64,000 nt of DNA from Megalobrama amblycephala (taxonomy: Eukaryota > Chordata > Actinopteri > Cypriniformes > Xenocyprididae). Under the pieces are notes generated by a model that made no database searches, was not told the DNA's origin, and worked only from the letters and a program-made list of their open reading frames with translations. The translations under genes were made by a program, and so were the position numbers. Shown in pieces: positions 13,564 to 25,549 of the stretch. Each line of letters opens with the position of its first letter. The first letter of the stretch is position 1. The DNA is taken from NCBI RefSeq assembly GCF_018812025.1, contig NC_063054.1, forward strand, positions 22,765,308-22,829,307. Direction: 5' to 3'.

Positions 13564-15247
13564 AGTTGCAGACGCTAAAAACACAATCATCTTCATTAAA
13601 AGTAATGAGACTATATGAGCTTACTAGTGCTGATGCTGCGCTATCTCTTATTGAGGTCTTTGATTTTGAAATTAGCTGAAGATCAATAAAATGCAGCTCA
13701 TATTTGTTGCTTTCGGTGACGTGAACTCCCATTAAATCTGCATATAGCATGGGAACTGAAGGATTTACAGTATGTCCGTTTTGTGGAGACACATTTGTGT
13801 GGGCAAGTGTAAATGGAATCGTTTTGATATATCAGATATATCAGAGAAAACGCAGACCAGGTGTAAATAGGCCCTAAATCTAAACCTTAGATTTCGACGG
13901 AAGTAGATCTTTTCTTCCATACTGTGATTTACATCAAAGTGTAACAGAAAAAAATAGGCTGAGGATTTAGTTCTATCCATTAATTGTTGATTGGATGGAG
14001 GCAGACTGGAAAAGTGTAGCACCAGACACAAATTTCTGGCGGTGCGTAGATCCTTTGCACTTTTTGCACTTTATTTGTGGCTTCCAGACAATAAATTCTT
14101 GTGAGCTTTTTGGCCCATTTTTCATGTACCAATCTTATTTGTTTTTTGCTAATAGGTGAAACCTGTTCACAATAAAATCAATAAGATGCCTTTAGAAAAT
14201 AGATAGGGTGAATTTCCATGTCATGCCGACTTTGTTATATATTAATATTAAAAAAGCAATCTATGTGACCACGCTGTCACTGTGGTATTTATTACCACGG
14301 TGATAGAGGCAGGATGGATTTGCAAAGCAGGATTTAATAGCGCGGTATATACAGTATGCGTATGATATTAGTCTCCCTGCTCGGGCTTAAAACCGCATCC
14401 TGTGACAGACCACTGAACTCAAACGGTTTCCTGCCAGGTCATTTTATCTGCACAGTTAGCGAGCTCTCGTTAGCGATAGCTCAGATTAACTCACCGTCTG
14501 AAGTAACACTACTTAATTACATAGCATTACAAGACAGAGATCATGACAGTTTAATTTCTTGACTATTTTTACTGTTGATAATGAATTTTTCAAAAGGCAG
14601 CCTTAAAGCTGACATGACTTAATGGCTTGGCAGACGCTCCACGTTCTAATATCTAATAAAGATGACAAGTACTTTTGCAATTTTTCTCTCTCACGCCATA
14701 AAATATCCAGAAAACATTGATTAGATAAGGAATGGCTAAACAAAGCCAGTCCAACATCATATATCAGTGCTGAGAATGTGCCAGCATTACTGCAGTGTCT
14801 GCACTGCTTCGGGTTTTATAGATGGCTCATCAAACTCACGCTGATTCAAAGGTTGAATATCAATCCAATGTAGTCAATCACCAACAAACACCTAATCGCC
14901 TGACAGATCATAATACAGACATTTCATGCGATTCATAATATATAGTCGACTTCATAAATTAGCCACAACAGCCACTGAAAATGCAGAGCAAGATACGAGC
15001 ACTACATCAAGAAACTGGGTCAGTTTTGCTGATCACTTCCAATGTAAAAAACAAACAAATCCACTGGGAGTCTTAGTCAGCTGAGGATTTTAACCTATAG
15101 TAAGTTGGGGGATGCATTCTAGCTGATAATGATAATTAGATATTTTCAGGTTATGGCCAATAACCAATGGACAATATTAAAATTCTAAACTATTTTGTCC
15201 AAAAAAAAAAAAAAAATTCTAGTGCTACAAGTGAATTTAAGCATCAC

Positions 15248-15252
<5 letters not shown>
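13564..15252. other. Unique AT-rich DNA, no gene seen
   Basis: Only short frames without features. A small imperfect hairpin (TCACTGTGGTA with TACCACGGTGA) lies at about 14277-14303 and an A run at about 15202-15216. There are no recognisable transposon termini. Confidence 0.45.
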
Positions 15253-15295
<43 letters not shown>

Positions 15296-15297
15296 GA
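15253..15297. repeat. (AT)n(AC)n microsatellite
   Basis: AT run passing into AC repeats, abutting the left end of the minus-strand Tc1/mariner relic. This is a plausible TA target region. Confidence 0.95.
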
Positions 15298-15300
15298 CAC

Positions 15301-16620
15301 ACAGCTGCTGGTCATATAATTAGAATATCGTGAAAAAGTTTTGATGATTAGAGCGTACAGCTCATGAAAGTCCAAAATCCAGTATCTCAAAATATTAGAA
15401 TATTTCCTAAGATCAATCAAAAAATGGATTTTCAAAACAGAAAAGTTCAAGTTCTTTAAAGTATGTTCATTTGTGCACTCAATACTTGGTCGGCAGCACA
15501 TATTACAGCAAATGACTTGCTCCTAGCACAAATTACAGCATCAGTGAAGTGTGGCATGGAAGTGATCAGCCTGTGGCACTGCTGAGGCACTATTGAGCCT
15601 TCAGATCATCGGTATATTGTTGGATCGACTGTTTCTCATCTTTCTCTTGAAAATATCCCATAGATTCAGGGGTCAGGCATGTTGGCTGGCCAATAAAGCA
15701 CAGTAATATCATGGTCAGCAAACCACTTGGAAGTGGTTTTTGCACTGTGGGCAGGTGCTAAAGTCCTGCTGGAAAAGGAAATCAGCATCTCCATAAAGCT
15801 TGTCAGCAGATGGAAGCATAAAGTGCTCCAAAATCTCCTGGAAGATGGCTGCATTGACTTTGCACTTGATAAAACACAATGGACCAACACCATCAGATGT
15901 CACGGCCCCCCAAATCATTACTAACTTCAGAAACTTCACACTAGACTTCAAGCAGCTTGGATTCTGTGCCTCTCCAGTCTTCCTTCAGACTCTGGGACCA
16001 TGATTTCAACATGAAATGCAAAATTTACTTTTATCTGAAAAGAGGACTTTCAACCACCGTTCACTGTCCAGTTCTTTTTCTCCTTAGCCCAGGTAAGATG
16101 ATTCTGATGTTGTTTCTGTTTCAGAAGTGGCTTGGTAGTCCTTTTCCTGAAGATGTCTGAGTGTGGTGACTCTTGATGCGCTGACTCTGGCTTCATTTGA
16201 CTCATTGTGAAGCTCTCCCAAGTGTTTGAATCGGCTTTACTTGACAGTATTCTCAAGCTTGTGGTCATCCCTGTTGCTTGTGCACCTTTGCCTACCCAAT
16301 TTCTTCCTTCTAGTCAACTTTGCATTTAATATGCTTTGATACATCACTCTGTAAACAGCCACCCCATTCAGTAATGACCATCTGTGACTTACTCTCTTTG
16401 TGGAGGGTGTCAATGATTGTCTCCTGGACCATTGCCATGTCAGCAGTCTTCCCCATTAGTGTGGTTTCAAAGAACAAGAGATACCCGGAATTTATACTGT
16501 AGGGATGGTCATTTAATGAAACTCAAATGTACATATTCTAATATTTTGAGATACTGGATTTTGGACTTTCATTAGCTGTACGCTCTAATCAACAAATTAA
16601 AAAAAAAAAAAACTTTTGAA
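15301..16620 (-). mobile_element. Tc1/mariner-family transposon relic
   Basis: Inverted terminal regions are clear. The left 15338-15405, with AGAGCGTACAGCTCATGAAAG and the following 40 bp, is the reverse complement of about 16537-16596 on the right with few changes. The outermost part of the right terminus is lost after an A run (about 16600-16612). The interior carries a decayed transposase on the minus strand. The element is 1.3 kb, the normal size for the family. The next repeat (the TTAA-type MITE) begins within about 60 bp. Confidence 0.9.
15640..16456 (-). pseudogene. Tc1/mariner transposase, heavily decayed
   Basis: The minus-strand start is at 16456 (reading MGKTADM, then a degenerate helix-turn-helix region). 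Recognisable pieces follow in different frames: a WAKEKKNWTV block (about 16060-16090), LFSDKSKF with the first catalytic Asp (about 16035), MIWGAVTSDGVGPLCFI (about 15880-15925), FLFQQDFSTCP with the second Asp (about 15765), and WFADHDITVLYWPANMPDP (about 15675-15725). The segment that should carry the catalytic Glu is deleted or replaced by a stop directly after PDP. Several frameshifts and stops make it non-functional. It is older than the copy at 9636-10658 and belongs to a different Tc1 lineage. Confidence 0.85.
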
Positions 16621-16639
16621 ATGTTTTTCTTTACATGAA

Positions 16640-17321
16640 GGGAATCTAGTATAAATGAAAGTTTCACGCCTGTAAGACCTTTGTTCATCTTCGGAACACA
16701 AATTAAGATCTTTTTGATGAAGTCTGAGAAGTTTCTGTCCCTCCATAGAGATCCAATGCAACTACCACTTTCAAGGTCCAGAAAGGTAGTAAAGACATCA
16801 TTAAAGTACTCCTTGTGACTCCAGTGGTTTAACCTCAATTTTATGAAGCGATGCGAGAAATTTAGCGACCGCTTACGAAAATATTCATCTGCAACACGCG
16901 TTCACAAGAGCATCACGAAGCATGGGTGTTGTGTTCAGATTTGCACGCCAACACAACGCACATGCACAAGTGTTCACGATAGCACTATGATGCATGCGTT
17001 TTGTGTTCAAAAGAGCTGACATTGTTGCATGAACACGCTTTGGATAATAATATTTTGTAAATAAAGTGGTAAATTATGTTTTTTTTGCACAAACAAAGCA
17101 CTAGTGTTGCTTCATAAAATTGAGTTTAAGCCACTGAAGTCATATGGAGTACTTGAATGATGTCTTTCCTGGACCTTGAAAGTGGTAGTTGCGTTGAATC
17201 TCTATGGAGGGACAGAAATCTCTAAGACTTCATCAAAAATATCTTCATTTGTGTTTTGGAATGACACAAGGGTGAGTAATTAATGACAAAATTTTCATTT
17301 TTGGGTGAACTAACTCTTTAA
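16640..17321. mobile_element. TTAA-type palindromic MITE, left end truncated
   Basis: The arms 16670-16845 and 17100-17260 are inverted copies (for example CCACTTTCAAGGTCCAGAAA against CCTGGACCTTGAAAGTGG). The right terminus reads GTGAACTAACTCT followed by TTAA (17318-17321). The left terminus is missing next to the Tc1/mariner relic. The central loop (16850-17090) is unique and CpG-rich. The same family occurs at 40101-40723 and, as a half copy, at 54838-55097. A minus-strand frame across the left arm (16572-16838) is spurious. Confidence 0.85.
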
Positions 17322-19190
17322 GTGAGCATTAGATGACAGCAAAGGTAATCTAAATGTAAAAACAGAGGAAACGAGCTTGCAATAACTTACAAAAATGAAA
17401 AATTCTATAATATGAACCAATAATACCCATACATTGTGCATCCCTAAACATGTTTCATAAGTAAAGCTCCCCAGTGCTGCTAATTACACGTGATCAGATC
17501 GCGGGCTTAGGAAACTTGTCAAAAGTTCATTGTCACTTCTTCATTTATTTTGCAGACTGATTAAATTATAGAGCGCTGGCCCTATGGGGAGATGTGTCTC
17601 TTGTTTATTCCTGTTCCTGTTAATCACGATTGTGCCATGGGAGTGTTTGTTTGGAGATGTAATGAACTCTGATGGGAAGAAGTGAAATCCATGTCATTAG
17701 TTAATTAGTCTCCTTCTGATGCAGGAAGGATGGAGTGTTGGACACCAACAGGAGCTGACGTGGGATCAGGCAGGTCCGCCTGAACAAGATACAGAGCTTC
17801 TAATAACATAAGACACATTATGGATTCCTATTGAGGCCAGAATGTGCCTTCTCAAAATATATCTGCTCCTCTTTTTAATTAACATAATATCTTGATTTTA
17901 TATTAACCTACTCAAATCATCAATCTATTTATCTATGAATACTGTGTAAGAAAGCAACTGAAATCCCTCAGTGGATTCTTATGGCACAAAATTTATCTAA
18001 ATAAAATAATTATCATCATAATAAAATAAATAAAAACAAAAATAATGGTCACTCACATCTTTTGTTATTTCATTTGTAAAAGAAAGACGTATTACGTTTA
18101 AATTTAGCTCAAAGGGTTAATTATGCTCATAACACCACACACACATTGACACACAAACAAACAAACAAACAAACAAACACAAAGGCCTTAAGACATTGTA
18201 TTTGTAAGGTGAGTGGCTTGCTGACCAATGCATTATTAATAATGCTGCATTGCACCGCATGTTGCCTTCTGAAGAGTCACGTAGGCTGAAATCACTCCCA
18301 AAACAAACGATTCAGTGGTTTGTGCATGCATAACATCTACTGTGTCCTGCGCATTGCCCAAATCATTAGTTTCCACCGAATGTTCGTGACTTTCGGTTAT
18401 AAAAGAAACATCCTGACCCCCAGCACAATGGAGAACTCACCGAAACAGCTTTTTGCTTCTAATGGACCAATAAATTATTAAATGAAAACTATACTGTCAT
18501 TTAGGAGTTCTCTTTAATTCTTTTTGAGACTTTTATTTACAGCACTATTTCCAGCCCACTGCCTCATGCCAGAACTGGAAGTGCCACGCATACTGAAAAC
18601 TGAACGCTGAAAGTCTGTTGTTTGGGATTTCTCACAGGCCACAAGGGTGCCGATGTTATTATGCTTTATGATCAGAACAGCTGTGTTTTACTAGATCTTT
18701 CTAATGGAGGAAGGCCCACATGGAGACAAATCATTTTAACAAGGGCAAAATCCAGTGTAACAGATTGGTTACTCGTGTTCTTGAACCCATGAATTAAACA
18801 AAGGATTCAATTCACTTTACATCATTAACATCCCACGTGTCTTTCCCACGCACTCTATTTCAGTTTTGTTAAATGGATGAGAACAGCAGGACTAAGATAT
18901 GTTTTCACCCATTCAGATATCTAGAGGACCGAGACAGACAATCCACAATAATACTGGGGTGTCAAAATGGATTTTAGAGAGATTTTATTCTCATAAATTT
19001 GATCTTTTTTAATCTTCTTTCTGTGATTGTGTCGCAACTAGCCTTATGAATACTTACTGTAAAAATTTAAGAAAAAAAAAACACCCTTATTTACTGTAAT
19101 ACTCTATTTCTACCTAAGGTAAACTATAATGACTTAAAATGACCCTCAAATATGATTCCCTTATGAGAAGTGTTAATTTTGTTATCATAT
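17322..19190. other. Unique DNA; no gene supported
   Basis: The stretch 17530-17740 has a balanced composition with a TTAGTTAATTAG homeodomain-type core (about 17697-17708) and could be a conserved noncoding element. Near 18398 a TATAAAAG lies 30 bp before an ATG opening a 17-codon frame, which is too little to call a promoter or gene. An (ACAA)n run lies at 18151-18179. Confidence 0.35.
18151..18179. repeat. (ACAA)n microsatellite
   Basis: About seven tandem ACAA units preceded by a short AC run. Confidence 0.95.
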
Positions 19191-19210
19191 ATATGTATAT
19201 ATATATATAT

Positions 19211-20480
19211 TAGGGCTGTCAAAATAACGCGTTAATTTCGATTAATTAATCTGAGAAAAAATAACAGGTTAAAAAAAATAAAACAGATGAATCCATTCCG
19301 TATTGACCTTTGAACCTGGAGCCGTTCTAGCCACCATTCGACTGTAAAATGAAGGCGGGAGACGATTGCTGCGCTGACGGACAGAACAAGCTCCTCCCTC
19401 GTGCGCGCAAGCTCTCTCTGTCTTCAAAGTAAGCACCGTCTTTGCACTCTCTCTACCTCACACATAATAATCTAAATCAACTGACACAATGCTAAAAGTT
19501 CGTAAGACCGAATCCATGTTTCACGAGGCGCATTCGGAGAATGTTTTTCCTGAATAACCGCTGGGTGTGAATAGTGCTCAAAAGAACGTCACCTCATCTT
19601 CTCTGACAGGCGCCCTGCACGTGCAGCTGACATAAACCACACTTTCAGTAAACAAAAAGAGAATCCTATCCAGTGGTGAAGTGATTTCTGTGTTGACAAA
19701 TCTTTTGCAATGTCCTAATAACAGTCGCGATTCGCACGCAACGCGTCAACGTCCGCTAATGTCCAATTCGCGACCTAATGACTCATTTGAACAGATTCAT
19801 TTTAATGAATCATGACAACAACTGATCTGTCCACACGGTCTATAATGAATCATTTACTCGAACAACTCTGAAATGAGAATATAAGTGTGCTTACCCCATT
19901 TAGCAAGAGTGGTTAGTAAAATTAGCCTTAATAATCCACAATATTTTCAGGTTATTTAAATGACAATGTGTAGTAAATTAGGCCTACCTATAAAATCAGT
20001 TAGTTTAGACTGGAGTGAGGTGAAACCAGAACAAAGCAAGTTGTTGTTAGCTATGTGCATTCAATTGTATATGGTGGAAAATTATATTATTAGTTAATAT
20101 AACTTCTAAATGCTACTTTTTAATACTTTTCAGGTTTAGCAAAAAGCATCTTCTCTTACAAAGCTATAAAATCACTTTTTTTTTTGCAAAGAGGGCAAGA
20201 AAGAATTACAGTGAGAGTGACGGGTACTTTATTGTCAGTATGGGGCTCGCAGATCACGTGGGTAGGGCACTTTTTACTGTTTGTGTGGATGACAATGTCT
20301 GTCACCACCGAAGACCATTTTTGACCCAGGAAAAACCCTGCATTGATTCATTTGAATATTTAATATTTAATACTTTCACAGCAAAAATTATGTATGAGAT
20401 TAATTTAGATTAATTAAGATTAATTAATCACAGAGTATGTAATTAATTAGATTAAAATTTTTAATCGATTGACAGCCCTA
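19211..20480. mobile_element. hAT-like non-autonomous transposon, 1.27 kb
   Basis: The element starts TAGGGCTGTCAA (19211) and ends TTGACAGCCCTA (20469-20480), perfect 12 bp inverted ends. The subterminal regions are both AT-rich with repeated ATTAATTA motifs. The 8 bp flanks are ATATATAT (19203-19210) and ATATTTAT (20481-20488), one mismatch, consistent with the 8 bp target duplication of hAT elements but ambiguous because the left flank is a TA microsatellite. The ends share TAGGGCTG with the element at 45884-46226. There is no transposase frame. The GC-richer interior (19320-19780) may derive from a host or parent sequence. Confidence 0.75.
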
Positions 20481-21100
20481 ATATTTATTAGTCCTGTGTC
20501 AAATGTACTATTTAGTTTGATCATATTTAGTCAACCTTGTCCTGTTTATAATCAAGTTTTTGTCTGGGCATTTTGGTCTAGCTTTAGTCAATGAAAACAT
20601 TTTCGTCATCATGCTGCATAATGGTGGAACTGATAACGATTATTTTGCTCAAAATTATAATCACGATGATTATTGTCATTTGCGAAATTAATGTTTAAAT
20701 TACATCAGAATTATTGCACGTTCACCTATAAGCAGAAATCAAGAGAGTGTCAACTCATTTGCAATGGTTTATCTTACCTCATCTAGTGTATTGATTTATC
20801 ATATAAATTAACACACCCTCTACATTATGAAAACTGGTAGAACAAGAAACGTCTCTAGAAAAATGTAAGCATTGTTCATTTTACCTCATCTTGTTTCCTG
20901 ATTTATTATAAGCTATTTATCATATCCTGTAAATTAACCCTTTACATTATGAAAACTGGTAAAACAAGAAACTTCTCTCAAAAATTAAAACAGCAAAATA
21001 GTAATTCAAATAATTCCAAATGACATAGATGTTTTTCAATTAAAAACAACCGCAAAAAAGACAGCACCATACAGTGCTGAAAGAAAGAAGCAGTCCCTAA
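20481..21100. repeat. Unique/old repeat DNA with a 115 bp imperfect tandem duplication
   Basis: The block about 20770-20865 (containing ATTATGAAAACTGGTAGAAC) recurs at about 20880-20985 (ATTATGAAAACTGGTAAAAC), each preceded by TTACCTCATCT. This is an old local duplication with substitutions and a small indel. No coding content. Confidence 0.6.
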
Positions 21101-21106
21101 AAAAAG

Positions 21107-21420
21107 TGCCACGATGCAAAAACAAACCTGGAAGACTCTGATGCCATTTGGCAAAAGTTGCTATGGTCTGATGATACCAAAATTGACCTCCAAGCGCTAT
21201 ATTTGGTGAAAAGCAAACACAGCACACCACCCAAAACACACCATACTGTGAAGCATGGTGGTGGCAGCATTATGTTGTGGAGGTGTTTCTCTTCAGCGGG
21301 GACTGGGCGATTGGTCAGAATTGAAGGGAAAATGGATTCTACCAAGTACATCCAAATTCTTGAGGAGAACTTGCATCACTCTGCTAGACAGCTGAAGATG
21401 GGCAGGTCATTCACATGGGC
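21107..21420 (+). pseudogene. Tc1 transposase internal fragment
   Basis: One plus-strand frame encodes the middle of a Tc1 transposase: LLWSDDTKIDL with the first catalytic Asp, KHGGGSIMLWRCFSSAGTGR (the conserved GGGSIMLW block) and STKYIQILEENL, ending at MGRSFT where the second Asp block should begin. Both the DNA-binding domain and the second half of the catalytic core are missing, and no terminal repeats were found. This lineage differs from the three other Tc1 relics in the window. Confidence 0.88.
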
Positions 21421-21459
21421 AGGTCAAAGCAGCTTCACAGTGGTGACAGGTAAATAATT

Positions 21460-21790
21460 TTACGATTTGAGGCGGAAGAGCAACCTCTGACCTGTCGCAA
21501 TGGCGAACACGGAGGCGCAGAGGATAGAGCAAAACAAAACACTGGTCACGAATTAGAAGTCTAAAACGAGAAATTTTAAAGAGAAATATCGGAGGATACT
21601 GATGTAAGAGAAGAGGAGCTTGAGTTTGCCCAGCCCTATTTGTTTGAACCGCAAGAAGCATCTTACGCTACTCCTACATCCTGCATCATATATCCTATCA
21701 GAGGGTTACTCATTTGGCGTAAACCGACTTGCGCAGTATGCGTACGGTTGACCGCCGGAAGCTAGTTATTTGAATTTTTGAAGTTTTAAA
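21460..21790 (+). repeat. Repeat relic encoding a PYLFEP motif
   Basis: Immediately after the Tc1 fragment an ATG at about 21510 reads MANTEAQRIEQNKTLVTN then stops. After about 60 bp an open stretch encodes EEELEFAQPYLFEPQEASY (about 21610-21668). The QPYLFEP motif matches in style the PYQFEP of the unrelated repeat at 5363-6037. I take this as the decayed 5' coding end of a DNA transposon. The frame between the two pieces is broken. Termini of the parent element could not be placed. Confidence 0.5.
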
Positions 21791-21908
21791 TATGGATATT
21801 TTTCCACAAAAACCCATTGCTTCGCTTCAAAAGGCCTTTATTAACCCCCTGGAGTCGTATGGATTACTTTTATTAGGGATGAATGCATTTTATTTTTGCT
21901 TCAAAATG
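21791..21908. repeat. Probable repeat fragment
   Basis: This short segment links two clear repeat relics and contains a small plus-strand frame without features. I assign it to repeats by context only. Confidence 0.35.
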
Positions 21909-22494
21909 TGGCCCGCCTTGTCTGGCTATCACCAGACCAAGCTCAATTTAAAATTGAACATTGGTCTGGGGAGTCTGTATGTATTTTCTACTGCACAAGA
22001 GGCGTGATCAAAGAGCATTATTCACGCAATTGGATAGCCCTTCAACCAATCAGATCAACGATCCGGGTGACGTACTTTGCAGAGCGACGCGAAAACTCCA
22101 GACAGGTTTAGTTTGTATTGGTTTGTAGCATTGATCAGCGGTTTGCAGAAGCAGCAATGGCATCGAGCGATTTTTGCAGGTTGTGCAAAAAAACATGAAA
22201 GTGAGTGGTATTTACACCCAGTCGAGCGATTTGTTTGCTAAACTAAAGAAGTCATTCAGCATCATCGAGAGGTTAAACGGAATTGGATTGACAGTCGTGC
22301 TTGCCGTCGCTTCTCTATCGTCATCGTGTTATACCCGCCAATAGCGAGCAAGGTGGATAAGCCAGTCTGTGATTGGTTCCCGCAAAAGTGTAACAGAAGC
22401 ATCAGAAATGAATGTACGGGTTTCCAGACTGAGTTGCCGGGTGAAATCAAATCGCCGGCAGATCAGGCTGGGTTTACCCAGTCTATGGCCCGCC
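21909..22494 (+). mobile_element. Non-autonomous transposon with a CRLCK coding relic
   Basis: TGGCCCGCC occurs at both boundaries (21909-21917 and 22486-22494) and may be a 9 bp target duplication or part of the termini. The inner ends TTGTCTGG and CCAGTCTA are weakly inverted. Inside, an ATG at about 22156 encodes MASSDFCRLCKK. After an apparent one-base deletion the frame continues as MKVSGIYTQSSDLFAKLKK and on to about 22345. The CxxC pattern near an N-terminus resembles the start of a zinc-binding DNA-binding domain. The whole is too short and broken to be a gene. Confidence 0.55.
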
Positions 22495-24840
22495 CATTCG
22501 CAATCATTATAAAGCTTGGAGAAACAAGGATATTTTTTAAATATATCTCTGATTGTGTTCGTCTGAAAGAAGATCATATACAAGTCATGCTTTTTTTGAC
22601 TACTCGTATAGCTGTTTAAATCACATCTTAAGACCTACCTGTACTCACAGGCATATGATACGTAATTTTTAATGCAAGTGTTGTCATGCTTGTGCTGCTT
22701 CACATGGCAACCTGACAAAGCATATTTTACCATTTTGGCTTCGAATAAAGTAATAACTCAATATCAGCATAATGCTGAAATAATCTGAAGGCAGTCATAG
22801 TCTTCTTTCCGGAAAGTCCAGAATCTACAAAACTTAGCCCAAGCTGGCATTCAAAGCAGCAAACGACATCTATCACTTTGTTGTTTCACACAGCACAAAG
22901 CATGGAATATTTGCCACCCTTAAGAGATGTGTGGAGAGATGATAGGCTAGAATAACAGGGTGTGATGAAAAAAGAAGAGAGAGAGAGAGAGATGAAGAGA
23001 GAGTATGAGACCCTTGTGTACAGATGGGATCAGAGCCCATGGTGCGCTGAATAATCAGACTCGTCGCATTTCATGCTTGACCTTTCCATGTGACGGGAGA
23101 GGCTAATGTGAGACCCAGATGTGGCAGGGAGTGAGATAGCGCTCTGACCGTCCGCCGACGTTCTGACCGTGCCCTCCATTCCTGCGTCGTGTGCCCTGTG
23201 AGACAGCCAATCTCCATGACATTTTCATACTTCACCAAGAGGTTGCGCAATTTGGTAATGATAGTATCAGTTAGTGGCCATGGGACATGCCACTCAAAAG
23301 ACGTTAACAGAACGTATAGATTTCAAATGCTAAAAACTCAGAAGGTTGTTTGGGTGACGTGATAGAACAATCATGTTTTAAAGAAGGCAAATGTTGGACG
23401 TTGATGAATTTTACGAATGTAAAATGCTTGTCTTTTCACGACAACTCAGTTGAGGAACATTTTCATCTTTCTTTCTTTTCCTCTACCGCTCTGGGACAAA
23501 GGCACATCAAGTTGGGACAGGTAGCTTCACAGCCTATAACAGGGTGACTCATAAAAAGATGTCACAGAGAGAGGAGAGTGAGAGGGGAAGACAGAGAGCA
23601 TGAAATTTGGGGAAACTCAATCCCCTCGGCCCTTTCTAAGTGATGGATGTGCTATGATGGGCCGGCGCCTGCCCATAAACATGTCACTTACTCAAAGACA
23701 AAAGAAACATCATTTCACTGCCCTTGTCTGGGCATCTTTCACAAGTACACACACATCTCTTCTCTCTCTGTCTGTCTCTCTTTCTCTGCTTCATTCTCTG
23801 CTTAACGGCAAATGACAGATGGAGATTGTGCAGATCAAGTAAAGTCATCGAGGATCACAGTAGCTTCTTTACAACTGAAGAGTCATGTCTTCTTTTGACA
23901 CGTTTTTTTTTTCTTCTCTTTTGTTCCAGTGTATATTCTCAATGTACAGAATATTTTTATGAATTCAGATGTCTCTGTTAAAAGGGACAGATTACTCCAA
24001 AATTGCAAGTCTGGAATTATTAACTCATTTCAAATCTGCTTTTAACAAAAATATTAGTGCCACGTGATATATCGGTGCTATATGTTTTCATATGATTTTA
24101 GAGATTTTGTATAGGCCAATATTGGATATTTCATTAATTGTACATGCTCTTTTCAGCTGTTTTTACATTTAGATTACCTTTGCTGTCATTTAAAGCTCAC
24201 TTAAAGTTAATCTTTAAAATATATATATATATAATTTAATAGCACTGCTAAATGTAATCTTTAGCGAGTCTGAAAATGAATATGCGTTTTCCATGTTGTA
24301 CATTATAATGCTGGCATGTCCAAATTCACTTTAATTTATTTAGAGAAAATAATGCATAATTTTGATATAAGAAATTAATAATTTATCAAGCATAATATGA
24401 TCTTTTTCAACTTATCCTATTGGTAAGATGTTTTTGATCAGTGCATTCTTCTTTACAGGATATTTATGCAGCTGTTTTAATTACAATTACAGTTCTTAGT
24501 CATCAAGTTACATGACAAAAAAAGCACCATAAAAGTATTTTTTTTTTAAAAATAGCTTCATAGCTAAACATTAGCTAAACATTAAACACTACTAAATATC
24601 CCACTTAGCATTAAATTCCCACTTAATCTCCCACTTAACATTAAGTTCACTTAACTACTAAATCTCCCCCAACACCCCACCCAACCCCCAGTTGTGTCAT
24701 TTTTGTGAACTCGAAAGAAAAAGTTCTAAATACTCATAAAAGTTAATTTGATTGAACTAATTTGTATAATTTAAGTTTACCGTACTCAAACCAATTAAAA
24801 AGCATTAGGGAAGCTGATGCAAGAGTTGCAATTAAGATGA
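22495..24840. other. Unique DNA; no gene supported
   Basis: A (GA)n run lies at about 22976-22993. The segment 23000-23240 is GC-richer and CpG-containing without a usable frame. A CT-rich stretch lies at 23755-23795. The rest is AT-rich. No exon could be defined. Confidence 0.4.
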
Positions 24841-24852
24841 ATATATATATAT

Positions 24853-24942
<90 letters not shown>
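24840..24942. repeat. (TA)n followed by poly(T)
   Basis: About 70 bp of TA-rich repeat runs straight into a 32 nt T run. A 167-codon minus-strand frame crossing this tract owes its Lys and Tyr-Ile runs to the repeat and is not a gene. Confidence 0.97.
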
Positions 24943-25455
24943 CTGCCATTGTTATTGAGTCTAAACCCTCCAAAATCCAATGTACAATGTAGTGAATATA
25001 CCAAATAATGAGATATAGTAACCTAGTAAGAGAAACAAAACACATACTACACTGAAAAAAATTGTGTAGACAATTTTCACTCATAAATTCTAAGTAGATT
25101 TCACAGAGAAACAGCAAGTAATGCAGTGAATTAAATGTGAAATATTGAAAGACTGAAATAGTATTGTCTTGTAAAAAGTACTCTTGTAAAGTATTGTTTT
25201 GTAAAAGTATGCTTTGTTTGCTCAACTGTTTTGAGTGTAGATACATACCTAAATTTTTTATGACTCTATTCTATTACTTAGACTCTCTCTCACCCACACC
25301 CACACACACACACTTCTTACACAGTTCCTATAGAAACATGCAGCTTTGAGATGTTGCAATCAAGATATCATACCTTTCCAGCCCAGACAACCGGTCTTTG
25401 ATGACCTTCTCGCTTTTCGTTTCCCCGACACAAGCTCTTTAAACCCCTTGCTTAC
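24943..25455. other. Unique AT-rich DNA
   Basis: No repeat or gene recognised apart from a short (CA)n stretch at about 25298-25313. Confidence 0.4.
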
Positions 25456-25549
25456 CTGAGAGAGCTGAACCCCCGCTCCGTCCTGCGTGATGGCGATCGA
25501 TAGCCGAGCCGGGTGAAGTGCTGGGTCCTTTGGAGCCACTGAACCCCAG
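25456..25549 (-). CDS. Candidate internal exon, unidentified
   Basis: On the minus strand an open frame reads through KDPALHPARLSIAITQDG to VQLSQ and meets CAG followed by GTAAGC at 25455, an excellent splice-donor match. Upstream, a pyrimidine-rich stretch ends in CAAG (boundary 25549) or CAG (boundary about 25538), either of which could be the acceptor. The exon would be 83-94 bp. The segment is GC- and CpG-rich compared with its surroundings. I do not recognise the peptide and cannot exclude chance, because the open frame also extends across the donor to 25360. Confidence 0.22.

Noticed and set aside
18396..18481. TATAAAAG followed 30 bp later by an ATG and a 17-codon frame
   Set aside because: The ATG would sit at the expected transcription start, the frame is tiny, and such AT-rich matches are common by chance.
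24743..25246. 167-codon minus-strand frame
   Set aside because: It crosses a poly(T)/(TA)n tract that supplies its Lys and Tyr-Ile runs; the rest has no recognisable content.
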